From DAOTWA01 sp963702935 (lineage in GTDB: Bacteria > Chloroflexota > Anaerolineae > Anaerolineales > Anaerolineaceae): a stretch of DNA of 64,000 nt. The translations under genes and the position numbers were made by a program. Below are positions 25,666-34,661 of this stretch, in pieces (the first letter of the stretch is position 1; each line of letters starts with the position of its first letter). The stretch spans positions 3,720,001 to 3,784,000 of the forward strand of contig OY969772.1 in the NCBI GenBank assembly GCA_963702935.1. The letters are read 5' to 3'. Below the pieces are notes generated by a model. The model ran no database searches. It was not told the DNA's origin and saw only the letters and a program-made list of their open reading frames with translations.

Positions 25666-26344
25666 CGAGGGATTGTTGCAGCAACTGGATTTTCTCCGCA
25701 GGCGCCTGGAGCTCTTTGCTGCGCTTGCGGATGAACTCCTTGATTTTTTTGGCTGAAACCGTCGGGATGGGGGCGTTTTCGACTTCGATGTCGGTCTTCT
25801 CGTTGGTAAATATCAGCGCGGCTTGAACCGGGGGGAATTCAACCTCCGGGAAGGATTTTTCCAGGTAGCGCTGAAGATCGGCTACGTTGGATTTGACCTC
25901 CAGGTCTGGCCGCCCGATGCCTTCCTGGGCGAAGAATTTCATGTAGATGTTGCCGCCCTTTTGGCGCCAACGGCCCTTATCGTAGGTGATCTTGCCGGAT
26001 TGGTGGTAGGGCAGGAGGATCCAGATGCCGGCCGGGCCCAGGAGCAAGTGCGATACCGGCGTGGTGTAATTATAGAGCGTATATTTTTCCTCCAGCCCCT
26101 TCAGCGCGGAGGTGAGGAGCTGATCGGGCCTCGGCTGCCGTCCCCAGCGGTTCCCGAAGAAGATACCGACCTGGGAGAGCAGAAAACCGACCAGCAACGC
26201 CGCGAATGAGATGGATACACTTTGCGCCGTGGGCTTGAAGGATAGATACAGACCTCCCGCCAGGATGACCAGGCTGGACACCGTGGCCACCTGGCCGATG
26301 CGCCGGTTCCTTTGAATGAGTTTCTCGTTGGTTACAATTTTCAT
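25652..26344 (-). CDS. Membrane protein with a NERD-like domain
   Basis: A 230-residue protein with two membrane helices near the N-terminus (about residues 18-36 and 45-65). A cytoplasmic part follows with PVSHLLLGPAGIWILLPYHQ and SGKITYDKGRWRQKGGNIYM, the layout of nuclease-related (NERD) domains. The fit is moderate and the catalytic acids cannot be confirmed. It lies between plsX and the VapBC-like pair on the same strand. The 3' end overlaps the antitoxin. Confidence 0.5.
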   Translation of the reverse strand: MKIVTNEKLIQRNRRIGQVATVSSLVILAGGLYLSFKPTAQSVSISFAALLVGFLLSQVGIFFGNRWGRQPRPDQLLTSALKGLEEKYTLYNYTTPVSHLLLGPAGIWILLPYHQSGKITYDKGRWRQKGGNIYMKFFAQEGIGRPDLEVKSNVADLQRYLEKSFPEVEFPPVQAALIFTNEKTDIEVENAPIPTVSAKKIKEFIRKRSKELQAPAEKIQLLQQSLEKAD

Positions 26345-26391
26345 CGTTGATTCCTTGGTGATGTGTATTTTTAAACGTCAGCCGCCGGCTC

Positions 26392-27396
26392 TCAGACAGG
26401 CACCTGGGGCAGCCGCTCTTGAATCGTCTGGCGTAAGGCGGCCAGTAGATCGGATTTGACCGCCTGGCGCGCGACCCGGATCGCGCTGGTCATGGCGCGC
26501 GCGTCTGAGCGGCCATGCCCCACGAACACCAGCCCGTCGATCCCCAACAGGGGCGCCGCGCCAACCTCGGCCGGATCGACCAACGACTTGATCTGGTCGA
26601 AAGCAGGCATCGCCAGCAGCGCGCCCAGCTTGGTGCGCAGGGAGGATTTCAGCCCGACCTTGAGCGTATCGGTGATCATTTTGGCGACCGCTTCGGTGCT
26701 CTTGAGCAGAACGTTGCCCGTGAAGCCATCCATCACCACCACGTCGGCCTGGCCGCCGAATAGCTCTTTGCCCTCGACGTTGCCTACGAAGTTCAATCCA
26801 CTGGCCTCCAGCAGGGGGTAGGTCTCACGTACCAGGTTGTTGCCCTTGCCGGCCTCTTCGCCGTTGGCCAGCAGGCCCACTCTGGGGTTCTTCACACCCA
26901 ATATTCTTTCGGCGTACACGCTGCCCATCAAGGCAAACTGTACCAGGAATTCCGGGCGGCATTCGGCGTTGGCGCCGATATCCAGCACCACGCAGCGCCC
27001 GCCCTTGACCGGGAAGATGGCGGTCAGCGCGGGGCGGATGACGCCTGGAATGTCATTTAAGGTCTTCTTGGCCGAATACATGGCCATGCCCGTGTTCCCG
27101 GCGGTGACAAACGCGTCTCCCAGGCCCTGGCGCACCAGCTCCATGCCCACGCGCATCGAATTCTGCTTTTTCTTGCGGGCGTCTTCGATGTGGTCGGCCA
27201 TGTCCAGCGTCTCAGGGGCGTGCACGATGCGGATGGGAAGCTGCCCGGGATCGAGCGCGTCCAATTTAGGTTGGATCAGCTCCTGAGGACCGACCAGGAT
27301 GATCTCTTCGTTGTACAGCCGGGCGGCGTTCACCGCCGCCTGGATTTCGGGGTCGGGACGCTGATCGCTTCCCATTGCGTCCAAAATGATCGCCAT
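26392..27396 (-). CDS. plsX: Phosphate acyltransferase PlsX
   Basis: A 334-residue enzyme that turns acyl-ACP into acyl-phosphate, the first step of phospholipid synthesis by the PlsX/PlsY route. It has the hallmark MAIILDAMGSDQRPDPEI start, ADHIEDARKKKQNSMRVGME, VTAGNTGM and LDIGANAECRPEFLVQFALM. The open frame extends upstream, but ATG 27396 with AAGGAGAG seven bases upstream is the real start. The gene is separated from the tRNA-Leu gene by 83 bp and read in the opposite direction. Confidence 0.92.
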   Translation of the reverse strand: MAIILDAMGSDQRPDPEIQAAVNAARLYNEEIILVGPQELIQPKLDALDPGQLPIRIVHAPETLDMADHIEDARKKKQNSMRVGMELVRQGLGDAFVTAGNTGMAMYSAKKTLNDIPGVIRPALTAIFPVKGGRCVVLDIGANAECRPEFLVQFALMGSVYAERILGVKNPRVGLLANGEEAGKGNNLVRETYPLLEASGLNFVGNVEGKELFGGQADVVVMDGFTGNVLLKSTEAVAKMITDTLKVGLKSSLRTKLGALLAMPAFDQIKSLVDPAEVGAAPLLGIDGLVFVGHGRSDARAMTSAIRVARQAVKSDLLAALRQTIQERLPQVPV

Positions 27397-27439
27397 AGAC
27401 TCTCCTTGGTCTCGTGATAGTTCAGCGGGTAGACTTTTC

Positions 27440-27467
27440 TTGACACCACGCCGGAGCAGGTTATAAT
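27440..27467 (+). promoter_or_regulatory. Consensus sigma-70 promoter of tRNA-Leu
   Basis: TTGACA (27440-27445) and TATAAT (27462-27467) are separated by 16 bp. Transcription would start at about 27474, six bases before the mature tRNA. It shows that the housekeeping sigma factor here uses the classical hexamers. Confidence 0.88.
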
Positions 27468-27479
27468 AATCCTGCTTTT

Positions 27480-27561
27480 GCGCTGGTGCTGGAACTGGCA
27501 GACAGGCATGGTTGAGGGCCATGTGCCGAAAGGCATGGGGGTTCAAGTCCCCCCCAGCGCA
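27480..27561 (+). tRNA. tRNA-Leu(GAG)
   Basis: An 82-nt class II tRNA. The acceptor stem GCGCTGG pairs with CCAGCGC (27554-27560), followed by discriminator A. The anticodon stem CATGG/CCATG encloses TTGAGGG with anticodon GAG. A variable arm GCC-GAAA-GGC marks a leucine tRNA. The T-stem is GGGGG/CCCCC with loop TTCAAGT. The CCA end is not encoded. Confidence 0.95.
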
Positions 27562-27565
27562 CAAG

Positions 27566-27589
27566 AAACCGCCGCCTGGCGGTTTTTTT
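27566..27589 (+). terminator. Intrinsic terminator after tRNA-Leu
   Basis: ACCGCC (27568-27573) pairs with GGCGGT (27578-27583), with a GCCT loop and a run of seven T. It lies five bases after the tRNA. Confidence 0.9.
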
Positions 27590-27727
27590 ATTCCCAGGGG
27601 CGCTGCGTCCTGGCGATTCCATGGGGCCCAGAAAATAATTGCGATTTTAACGAACAAAGTGATCCCAAAATTCGAGCACTGGCTGCCTGATGTAATTATA
27701 ATTGGAATATGTAAGGAGCGTGAGAAA

Positions 27728-29363
27728 ATGATTAAATTGGTATCGGTCGGCGAGATGCGAGAAATCGAGAAAGAGGCCAACGCGGGAGGCTTGACCTACG
27801 CGCAGATGATGGAGAACGCCGGGAGCGGCCTGGCGGGAATCGTGCAGTCTGCGTATAGCCAAATAGAGCCGAAGGTCGTCGTGGGCCTGATAGGGTCGGG
27901 GAATAACGGCGGGGATACGCTGGTCGCCTTGCGGGAGCTGGCCAAAGACGGCTGGGAGGCCCACGCGGCTCTCGTGCGAGAGCGCGCGGAGGCTGACCCC
28001 CTGGTAGAAGAGCTGAAATCCGTGGGAGGCCAGGTCGAGGCTTTCGGCGCGGGAGGCAAGAACTCCGAAGGACTGGCGAGCCTGTTAGGGCGCTCGACCG
28101 TGTTGCTGGACGGAGTACTGGGAACGGGCATCAAGCTGCCCCTGAAAAAAGAGATCGCCGCGCTGCTGGCGCTGGTGAAAGCGTACGTGCTGGGACACCC
28201 CGGCAGATTGAAGGTGGTGGCGGTGGATTGCCCCTCCGGAGTCGATTCAGACAACGGCGAGGCCGCGTCAGAGTGCATCCCGGCCGGGCTGACCGTGTGC
28301 ATGGCGGCCATCAAGACCGGCCTGCTCGAATTCCCGGCGTTCAATTCCGTGGGGACGTTGCTGGTGGCGGACATTGGTCTGCCGGAGGATCTGCCTGCCT
28401 GGGAAAAGGTGAAAGCGGGTGTCGTGGATCGGCAGTACGCGCGCCACATCTTGCCGGAGAGGCGGGCGGACGCCCACAAGGGCACCTTCGGTACGGCCCT
28501 GGCCGTCATCGGGTCGGTCAATTATACCGGCGCGGCGCTATTGGCCGGAAAGGCCGCTTACCGGGTGGGGGCCGGGCTGGTCACCCTGGGTGTGCCCTCT
28601 CCGTTGCACGCAGCGCTGGCGGGGCATTTCCCGGAGGCCACCTGGCTGCTGCTGCCGCACGAGCTGGGGGTGATCTCCAGCAACGCCGTGGAGCTGGTGC
28701 TCAAGAACCTCGAGCGCATCACGGCCTTATTGCTGGGGCCGGGATGGGCCCAGGAAGACACCACGCGGGAATTCCTGGAGCGTTTGCTGGAAGTAAACTC
28801 CATGCACGGCCACCCATCGCTCGGTTTTGTGCACGCGCTGGACGAGGGCGAAGCGCCCAAGGTGAAGCTGCCGCCGCTGGTGATCGACGCGGATGGGCTG
28901 AAGCTGCTGGCGAAGATCCCCGACTGGTGGAAACGTCTCCCACAGGGCACGATCCTGAACTTCCCACCCGGGGGAAATGGCGATCTTGAGCGGCCTATCT
29001 ACCCAGGAGATCCAGTCCAGGCGGTTGGAGATTGCTTTGGAATACGCCAGGAAATGGGGCGTGGTGCTGGTGCTGAAAGGCGCCAACACCATCGTGGCCG
29101 AGCCGGAGGGCCGTGCGATGGCCATCCCCGTGGCGACCTCGGCGCTGGCGCGGGCCGGCACGGGCGACGTGCTGGCCGGCGCGATCCTGGGACTGCGGGC
29201 GCAGGAGATGGCCGCTTTCGATGCGGCCGTGTTGGGCGCGTGGCTGCACGCGCAGGCCGGCCTCCAGGCTGCGGCGCAGTACGGGAACACGGCCTCGGTG
29301 TTGGCCGGAGACGTGCTGGCCATGCTGCCGGTGGCTATTACGGATTTGGGGCAAGAACCTTAG
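27728..29363 (+). CDS. nnr: Bifunctional NAD(P)H-hydrate epimerase/dehydratase Nnr (frameshifted)
   Basis: A two-domain metabolite-repair enzyme of about 545 residues. The N-terminal YjeF epimerase domain (about residues 1-215) has VGLIGSGNNGGDTLVALREL and VDCPSGVDSDNG. The C-terminal ADP-dependent dehydratase (about residues 235-545) has HKGTFGTALAVIGSVNYTGA, LLLGPGWAQED and ALARAGTGDVLAGAILG. Together they restore NAD(P)H from its hydrated forms. The frame breaks at about 28958, in GAAC. Removing one A gives LTSHPGEMAILSGL, the normal LTPHPGE motif region. The start is ATG 27728 with AAGGAG nine bases upstream; the open frame before it covers the tRNA and is not coding. Confidence 0.9.
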
Positions 29364-29370
29364 GCTTAGC

Positions 29371-30354
29371 GTGCGCTGCACTCATTTCTTCGAGGGTGCT
29401 TTCCTTCTGCTTCCAGCGCTCATTTTGCTGGCCAGCTCGGGCTGCGCCGGAGCGCCATTTATTACAACTTCAACTCCCAGTCCTTCGGCCACCCCACTTA
29501 CCGAAGCATTGCCATCTACGCCCACCACCCTTCCCATCCAGGCTGCAACCCCTTTGCCGGCCACGCCTTCTCCTACACCTGGCCTGATAACGCCGGCGCC
29601 GAACCCCAGTCGAATCGTGGGGAAGACGTCCATTTCTCCGGATGGAGTCTGGATGGCGGAAGACCGCTGGGGTCAGGATTTAGGCCACGAAACCTTTAAA
29701 ATATTCAAAGTAGATGGCTCGGAGACCTGGACGCTCCTCGATCGTTCTCCGCATCTAGGAGACGCGCTGGTTGACTTCTTGAGCTGGTCACAGGATAGTC
29801 GCCACTTCTATTTTCGCTATGTTTCGTCGGGAGAAGCGGGCGAGGGAAAGTGTGATTATTTTGGAATCACGGGTAATTTGCGAATGTTCCGGATCGAGGT
29901 GCAAACCGGCCAGATAACCCCTCTCCCACTGCCAGTAGGAACCGATCATTCTATTTCCCCTGACGAGGCCATGCTGGCCTATATTCGACCTGGAGACCCC
30001 TTGCAACTGGTCCTCCGAGAGCTCCAAACTGGAGGAGAACGGACGATTTCACTCCAGATCTCAAAATCGACCTCCCAGACGGCGAAAGTAAGCGCAGGGG
30101 GTATTCTCTGGTCCCCGGATGGGCATCACCTGGTTTTCAGTGTGGCCGATTATATACCCTGCGGAGCGAGCCTGACATCTACTCTAGTGCGGTTGGATCT
30201 GGAAAATCTCTCGTTGACCGAGCTCATCCATGATAACTCAAGATTGATAACTGCCAGGTCGTGGCCAGTTGAGGAGCAAATCCTGGTGCGCGAATGGAAT
30301 GGCTCCACCTGGTGGATCGATGCCCTTACCGGAAAGCTGGTTTCCGCTTCCTAG
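29371..30354 (+). CDS. Lipoprotein with WD40/TolB-like propeller
   Basis: A 327-residue protein starting at GTG 29371, eight bases after nnr. The signal peptide ends in LLASSGC (Cys25). A 55-residue Pro/Thr-rich linker follows. The rest carries beta-propeller-like repeats such as TSISPDGVWMAEDRW, LSWSQDSRHFYFRY and ILWSPDGHHLVFSV. It would be anchored to the outer face of the membrane. The role is unknown. Confidence 0.7.
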   Translation: MRCTHFFEGAFLLLPALILLASSGCAGAPFITTSTPSPSATPLTEALPSTPTTLPIQAATPLPATPSPTPGLITPAPNPSRIVGKTSISPDGVWMAEDRWGQDLGHETFKIFKVDGSETWTLLDRSPHLGDALVDFLSWSQDSRHFYFRYVSSGEAGEGKCDYFGITGNLRMFRIEVQTGQITPLPLPVGTDHSISPDEAMLAYIRPGDPLQLVLRELQTGGERTISLQISKSTSQTAKVSAGGILWSPDGHHLVFSVADYIPCGASLTSTLVRLDLENLSLTELIHDNSRLITARSWPVEEQILVREWNGSTWWIDALTGKLVSAS

Positions 30355-30403
30355 CCTGTGGCTTGGGTCTTTTGGCTTCGTGAGGCGGGCATGCCTTTAA
30401 AAC

Positions 30404-30436
30404 GTAAGCGCCCGGTATCGTCACGGGCGCTTTGAT
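30404..30436. terminator. Bidirectional intrinsic terminator
   Basis: AAGCGCCCG (30406-30414) pairs with CGGGCGCTT (30424-30432), with T-rich sequence on both sides. It lies between the convergent lipoprotein and YtxH-like genes. Confidence 0.8.
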
Positions 30437-30466
30437 TTCTGGTAAAGGGTTGGCGAAAAACCGGAG

Positions 30467-30850
30467 CTACTCGCCTTCCGCAGGGGCGGGTGAGCCGGAG
30501 CTGGAATCCTGGTTGGTGTTGCCCTTGCGGCCGACGGCTTCGCCCAGGCGCGCCTTCTGCTCTTCGAGCACCACCTGGCCGCGCTTCTGAAGCTCCTCGG
30601 CGCGCTCCCTGGCAATTTGCGTCCATTCCTCGGCCCGCGTGCGGGCGTCCAATGCGGCTGCCTCGGCCCTGGCGTACGCGTCCTCTGCACTCTCAGAGAC
30701 GATGTCCTTTAATTCGATGGCTTTGTCTCTGATCTGGGTGCGTGTCTCTTCGCCTGATTGGGGAGCCAGCAGTAAGGATACGATTGCCCCGGTTAATCCA
30801 CCTACCACAAACCCCAGCAGAAAAGCCCCAAATTCATCTCGTTCAGCCAT
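30467..30850 (-). CDS. YtxH-like membrane-anchored coiled-coil protein
   Basis: A 127-residue protein whose N-terminal helix (FGAFLLGFVVGGLTGAIVSL, then LLAPQSGEETRTQIRDKA) matches the YtxH family. A long charged helical segment (about residues 45-105, SAEDAYARAEAAALDARTRA) is a coiled coil. Such proteins are often encoded beside DUF948-like proteins, as here, and may be linked to envelope stress. Biochemical role unknown. Confidence 0.75.
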   Translation of the reverse strand: MAERDEFGAFLLGFVVGGLTGAIVSLLLAPQSGEETRTQIRDKAIELKDIVSESAEDAYARAEAAALDARTRAEEWTQIARERAEELQKRGQVVLEEQKARLGEAVGRKGNTNQDSSSGSPAPAEGE

Positions 30851-30928
30851 TTTAACTCTCCTTTCCTTACAAAATCAAGGTGAACTTACCCGTTTTGGCC
30901 ATTCTTTCCAATGGGTTGGCCCATGCTA

Positions 30929-31378
30929 TTACTTGCCCGGGCGCACCAAATCGATAAAACGTTTGATTGCTGCCAGATATTCGTTTAATTTGATGACCGG
31001 CTCTACAAGGTTGTCGCTAAGGAACGTCGCGGTTCCGCGCAAGGTGCTGACCGTCTCATTCGTAGAATCGAGGATCGGCTTGACCTCATTTTGCAGCAGA
31101 TTGATCAGAGTCGCAATCTGGACGATCAAGATGACCAGGGCCACCCCGATGACTAACGATTCGAGCGCCATAAAGATGATGAAGATGTCACGGATATGGC
31201 TGGTGGTCACCACGTCGGCTCTGGCAAGGAAGATGATCCCCACGATGGTCAGGATAACGACCACCAATACGACCCCGGCGACTACCCACAACGTGGCATT
31301 GGATTGGCGTTTCGTCTCGACGGGAGGAGGCTGTGAAATCTGGGGCACATTTTCGGGAGAAGGCGGATTATCTACCAT
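30929..31378 (-). CDS. DUF948-like membrane protein
   Basis: A 149-residue protein with a Pro-rich N-terminus, two membrane helices (about residues 30-52 and 66-92) and an amphipathic C-terminal helix (NLLQNEVKPILDSTNETVST). The helix pattern NEVKPILDSTNETVSTLRGT, followed by FLSDNLVEPVIKLNEYLA, is typical of DUF948/YtxG-type proteins. It lies 78 bp upstream of the YtxH-like gene on the same strand. Confidence 0.6.
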   Translation of the reverse strand: MVDNPPSPENVPQISQPPPVETKRQSNATLWVVAGVVLVVVILTIVGIIFLARADVVTTSHIRDIFIIFMALESLVIGVALVILIVQIATLINLLQNEVKPILDSTNETVSTLRGTATFLSDNLVEPVIKLNEYLAAIKRFIDLVRPGK

Positions 31379-31442
31379 GTTGGAAACATTATAACATTTT
31401 CTGGTGATTAAAGTTCGCTTTTATCCTGAAAAACCGGGTGGA

Positions 31443-32222
31443 TCATTCCTTGAATTCCACTTCGATCTCTTCTGTTTCCCCTGGTTGGCCAAGCGCTTGA
31501 AGCTCGATGTCCGCAAACAGGCCCTCCTGACGGGCCTCTACGATGTGCTGCTTGACCAGCTCGAGCAAAGCCAGGAAGGTCACCACCACATCCGTCCGTG
31601 AGTGGCGCAGGGAAAGCAAGGCTTGAAAAGAGACGGTTCCACGCTGCTTGAGATGATCCAGAATCGTCCGGATTTTTTCCCGGATGGTGATCCTGGGCAT
31701 GTTAACCACGGTGTTCAGCAAAGGTAGATTCTTGTTGGAGAGGAGGGCGCTCTGGGCCGCCTCGATCAGGTCTTGCAAGGTAAGGTCGCTCAGGTCGACT
31801 CTGCCTTCCACTTTGGGCGGCGGCGCCAGGCGCAGGTAGGTGCGCAAATTGGCCGCCTCTCGTTCTCCCAGCCAGGCCGCGATGCCCTTGAATTTCTTGT
31901 AGAGGATCAATTGTTGGGCCAGGGCCTCTCCCAGGTCTTCCTCGCGGGCCTCGTGCTCGGGTGGGCGCGGGAGCAGCGCCTCGGACTTGATCTGCACCAG
32001 CTTGGCGGCGATGACCAGGAAGGCAGACACCTCGGCCGGGTTCCTGTCCTTGAGGTTTTGCAGGTAAGCCAGGTACTGGTCGGTGACCTGCGCCAGCGCC
32101 ACTTTGGTGATATCCATCTCGGCGCGCTCGATCAATTCGAGCAGTAAATCCAGAGGCCCGGCATAGACCTCTGTGTTGATCAGATATCCCTCTGTTTGGT
32201 GGCCCGCTACCTGAAAATCCAT
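31443..32222 (-). CDS. scpA: Segregation and condensation protein ScpA
   Basis: A 259-residue kleisin. The N-terminal motif EVYAGPLDLLLELIERAEMD binds the Smc head neck, and the C-terminal winged helix contains VVTFLALLELVKQHIVEARQ. It bridges the two Smc heads with ScpB. It is read divergently from moaC. A TATAAT box ends seven bases before its ATG, so the message is probably leaderless. Confidence 0.92.
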   Translation of the reverse strand: MDFQVAGHQTEGYLINTEVYAGPLDLLLELIERAEMDITKVALAQVTDQYLAYLQNLKDRNPAEVSAFLVIAAKLVQIKSEALLPRPPEHEAREEDLGEALAQQLILYKKFKGIAAWLGEREAANLRTYLRLAPPPKVEGRVDLSDLTLQDLIEAAQSALLSNKNLPLLNTVVNMPRITIREKIRTILDHLKQRGTVSFQALLSLRHSRTDVVVTFLALLELVKQHIVEARQEGLFADIELQALGQPGETEEIEVEFKE

Positions 32223-32229
32223 TGCCAGA

Positions 32230-32235
32230 ATTATA
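32230..32235 (-). promoter_or_regulatory. -10 element of scpA, leaderless arrangement
   Basis: Minus-strand TATAAT lies seven bases before the scpA ATG (32222). Transcription from it would begin at the start codon. No good -35 match and no Shine-Dalgarno are visible. Confidence 0.5.
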
Positions 32236-32277
32236 GCAGAACAATTCTAAACCTTCGTAAATCTCCCCGGAAGCAGG

Positions 32278-32283
32278 TATAAT
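32278..32283 (+). promoter_or_regulatory. -10 element of moaC, leaderless arrangement
   Basis: TATAAT ends six bases before the moaC ATG at 32290, so transcription should start at the A of the start codon. No Shine-Dalgarno can be present between them. Confidence 0.5.
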
Positions 32284-32289
32284 TTACCC

Positions 32290-32772
32290 ATGAATGGTTC
32301 TGAATTGACGCACATCGATTCTGCCGGAAAGGCCCACATGGTGGACGTGGGGCACAAACCGGATAGCGAACGGGTAGCCATAGCCAGGGGAGAAGTAGCC
32401 ATGCGCCCGGAGACGTTGGCCCTGATCGCCGAAGGCCAGATGAAAAAGGGGGACGTGCTGACCGTGGCCCAAATCGCGGGGGTCATGGCGGCCAAGCGTA
32501 CCTCGGAGCTGATTCCCCTATGCCATCCCCTGGCGCTCACGCACGTCGAGGTAGATCTTCAAGTGGACGCCTCTCTGCCGGGTGTGCGCATTACCGCCAC
32601 GGCGCGAACCACAGGCAAGACGGGCGTCGAGATGGAAGCCCTTACGGCCGTCTCGGTAGCGGCTTTGACCGTATACGACATGGCCAAGGCGGTAGAAAAA
32701 ACCATGCACATACAGAACATTCGCCTCGTGGAAAAACACGGCGGCAAGAGTGGAGATATTGTTAACGAGTAA
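32290..32772 (+). CDS. moaC: Cyclic pyranopterin monophosphate synthase MoaC
   Basis: A 160-residue protein of molybdenum cofactor synthesis. With MoaA it makes cyclic pyranopterin monophosphate from GTP. The conserved site residues are visible: LCHPLALTHV (His79), GVEMEALTAV (Glu114, Glu116) and YDMAKAVEK (Asp130, Lys133). Length is normal. It is followed after 3 bp by the fused moaD-moaE gene, which carries the next step. Confidence 0.93.
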   Translation: MNGSELTHIDSAGKAHMVDVGHKPDSERVAIARGEVAMRPETLALIAEGQMKKGDVLTVAQIAGVMAAKRTSELIPLCHPLALTHVEVDLQVDASLPGVRITATARTTGKTGVEMEALTAVSVAALTVYDMAKAVEKTMHIQNIRLVEKHGGKSGDIVNE

Positions 32773-32775
32773 GCC

Positions 32776-33481
32776 ATGAATCAGATAAACGTGCTGTTTT
32801 TCTCCATCCTCAAGGAACGCGCGGGTACCCGGCAGGTGCTGGTCGAGCTGCCGGAAGGCGCGAAGGTCGTTGACTTGAAGGACAAGCTAAAGATCCAATT
32901 CCCCGGGCTGGAAAAGGCGCTGGATACGAGTTCTGGTTTCTATTAATAAGGAATTTGCCTTTAACGAGGATGCGCTCCCCGCCAACCCCGAAGTGGCCTT
33001 TTTCCCGCCGGTGAGCGGTGGCTCTGAACCCTTGACCTTCGTAAAGATCACCGAAGAGCAGCTCGACCTGGACGCGCTGGTGGCCGCGATCACCACGCAC
33101 AGCACGGGCGCGGCCTGCGTGTTTACCGGAATGGTGCGGGGGGTCACCACGCGCGGTGATGCTCACGAGACCCTGCGTCTGGAATACGAAGCCTATAAGC
33201 CCATGGCCGAGACTAAAATGCTCCAGGTGGCGCAGGAGATCCGGCAGCGTTGGCCGTCCGTTGAAGGCATCTCCATCGTCCAGCGGGTGGGCGTCCTGGA
33301 ACCGATGACCCCCACGGTGCTGATCGCCTGTAGCGCGGCGCATCGCGATACGGGCGTCTTCGAGGCTGCCCGCTACGGGATCGACCGTCTCAAGGAGATC
33401 GTACCGGTTTGGAAGAAGGAGATTGGCGCCGGGGGAGAAGTCTGGGTGGAAGGGGACTATCACCCTACCCGGGAGGATTGA
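32776..33481 (+). CDS. Fused molybdopterin synthase MoaD-MoaE (frameshifted)
   Basis: The first 80 codons encode MoaD (NVLFFSILKERAGTRQVLVE ... EVAFFPPVSGG) and the rest MoaE (ACVFTGMVRGVTTRGD, HRDTGVFEAARYGIDRLKEI, VPVWKKE). No stop codon separates them after the Gly-Gly at 33017-33022, about residue 82. Normally that Gly-Gly is the C-terminus which receives sulfur, so a fused protein must be cut there, as known for MoaX of Mycobacterium tuberculosis. The MoaD frame breaks at about 32921-32925. Correcting one base joins LEKAL to RVLVSINKEFAFN. TTG inside PLTFVKI could alternatively start a separate MoaE. Confidence 0.82.
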
Positions 33482-34575
33482 TGGCCAAGGTCGCGTGCAC
33501 CCGTTGCCAACAAGAATATCCTTCTGCCGGCCTGCCGTACCGTTGCCCGGTGTGTGGCGGGATGTTCGACTTTGTCGAGCCGCCGGCTTATGACCCGCTG
33601 CAGGTAGACGACACTCAACCGGGGATCTGGCCTTACCGGCACGCCTTTTATTCCGCCGCCAGCCTCCCGACCGTCACCCTGGGGGAGGGCAATACGCCCC
33701 TGGTCGAAGACGACGCCTTCGGGAGCCACATTGCTTGCAAGCTGGAGTATCTCAACCCAACCGGCTCCTATAAAGACCGCGGCTCAGCCGTCCTTTCTAG
33801 CCTGCTCTTACAACGCCGGGTCACTGACGCCGTCGAGGATTCCTCGGGGAACGCGGGGGCTTCCTTCGCAGCCTACGCGGCGCGCGCGGGAATCCACGCG
33901 CAGGTCTTCGTGCCCGAGTCCGCTTCCGGCCCCAAGCGCCAGCAGATCGAAGCGTTTGGCGCCAGGCTGGCCCCCATCGCCGGGCCGCGCTCTGCCGCCG
34001 CCGAAGCCGTGCTGCGGGCCGCCGAAGACGGGCGGGCCTACGCCAGCCACGCTTATCTCCCGTTTGGGATGGCCGGCATCGCTACTATCGCTTATGAGCT
34101 CTTTCGAGGCCTGGGCGGCGTTCCCGGCGCGGTGATCGCGCCTGCAGGCCACGCCAGCCTGTTGCTGGGCATCCTGCGGGGCTTTGCTTCTCTGAGACGG
34201 GCCGGCCTGGCGACAGACTCCCCGGTATTCGTGGGCGTTCAGGCGCGCGCGTGTGCGCCGTTGGCGGAAAAGTATGCCCATCCGGAAGCTGTAGACGGCT
34301 CCGTTGCGGAGGGCCACACGCTGGCCGAGGGTGTGCGGGTCAGCCGCCCGGCCCGCAAGGATGCCTTGCTGAGCGAGCTTACCCGGGGCAAGGACTACGT
34401 CCTGGCCATCGATGAAGAGGAAATCCTTCCCGCCCGCGACGAGCTTGCCCGCAGGGGATTCTACGTCGAGCCAACATCGGCGCTGGTGTGGCCCGCCCTG
34501 AGACAGCTCGCCGGAAAAATCCCTGAGCCGGTTGTTCTCATTTTGACCGGTTCGGGGTATAAATATAGAGATTGA
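33481..34575 (+). CDS. Threonine synthase-like PLP enzyme
   Basis: A 364-residue fold-type II PLP enzyme. A zinc ribbon (Cys6, Cys9, Cys22, Cys25) precedes the threonine synthase motif EGNTPLVED. The PLP lysine is Lys98 in NPTGSYKDRG, and SSGNAGASFAAYAARAGI is the phosphate-binding region. It would turn O-phosphohomoserine into threonine. The ATG overlaps the moaDE stop (TGATG), which couples it to an unrelated pathway. A related lyase activity cannot be excluded. Confidence 0.82.
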   Translation: MAKVACTRCQQEYPSAGLPYRCPVCGGMFDFVEPPAYDPLQVDDTQPGIWPYRHAFYSAASLPTVTLGEGNTPLVEDDAFGSHIACKLEYLNPTGSYKDRGSAVLSSLLLQRRVTDAVEDSSGNAGASFAAYAARAGIHAQVFVPESASGPKRQQIEAFGARLAPIAGPRSAAAEAVLRAAEDGRAYASHAYLPFGMAGIATIAYELFRGLGGVPGAVIAPAGHASLLLGILRGFASLRRAGLATDSPVFVGVQARACAPLAEKYAHPEAVDGSVAEGHTLAEGVRVSRPARKDALLSELTRGKDYVLAIDEEEILPARDELARRGFYVEPTSALVWPALRQLAGKIPEPVVLILTGSGYKYRD

Positions 34576-34661
34576 CCTACACCTGATTTAGAACTGATGG
34601 AACGCCAACTACTTGACCGCCCGGTGGGTGGTTGGTGCTCCCTGAGTTCTGGGAGGATCCA

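Noticed and set aside
27478..27690. A short frame reading through the tRNA-Leu gene
   Set aside because: It covers the whole tRNA and its terminator and has no independent support.
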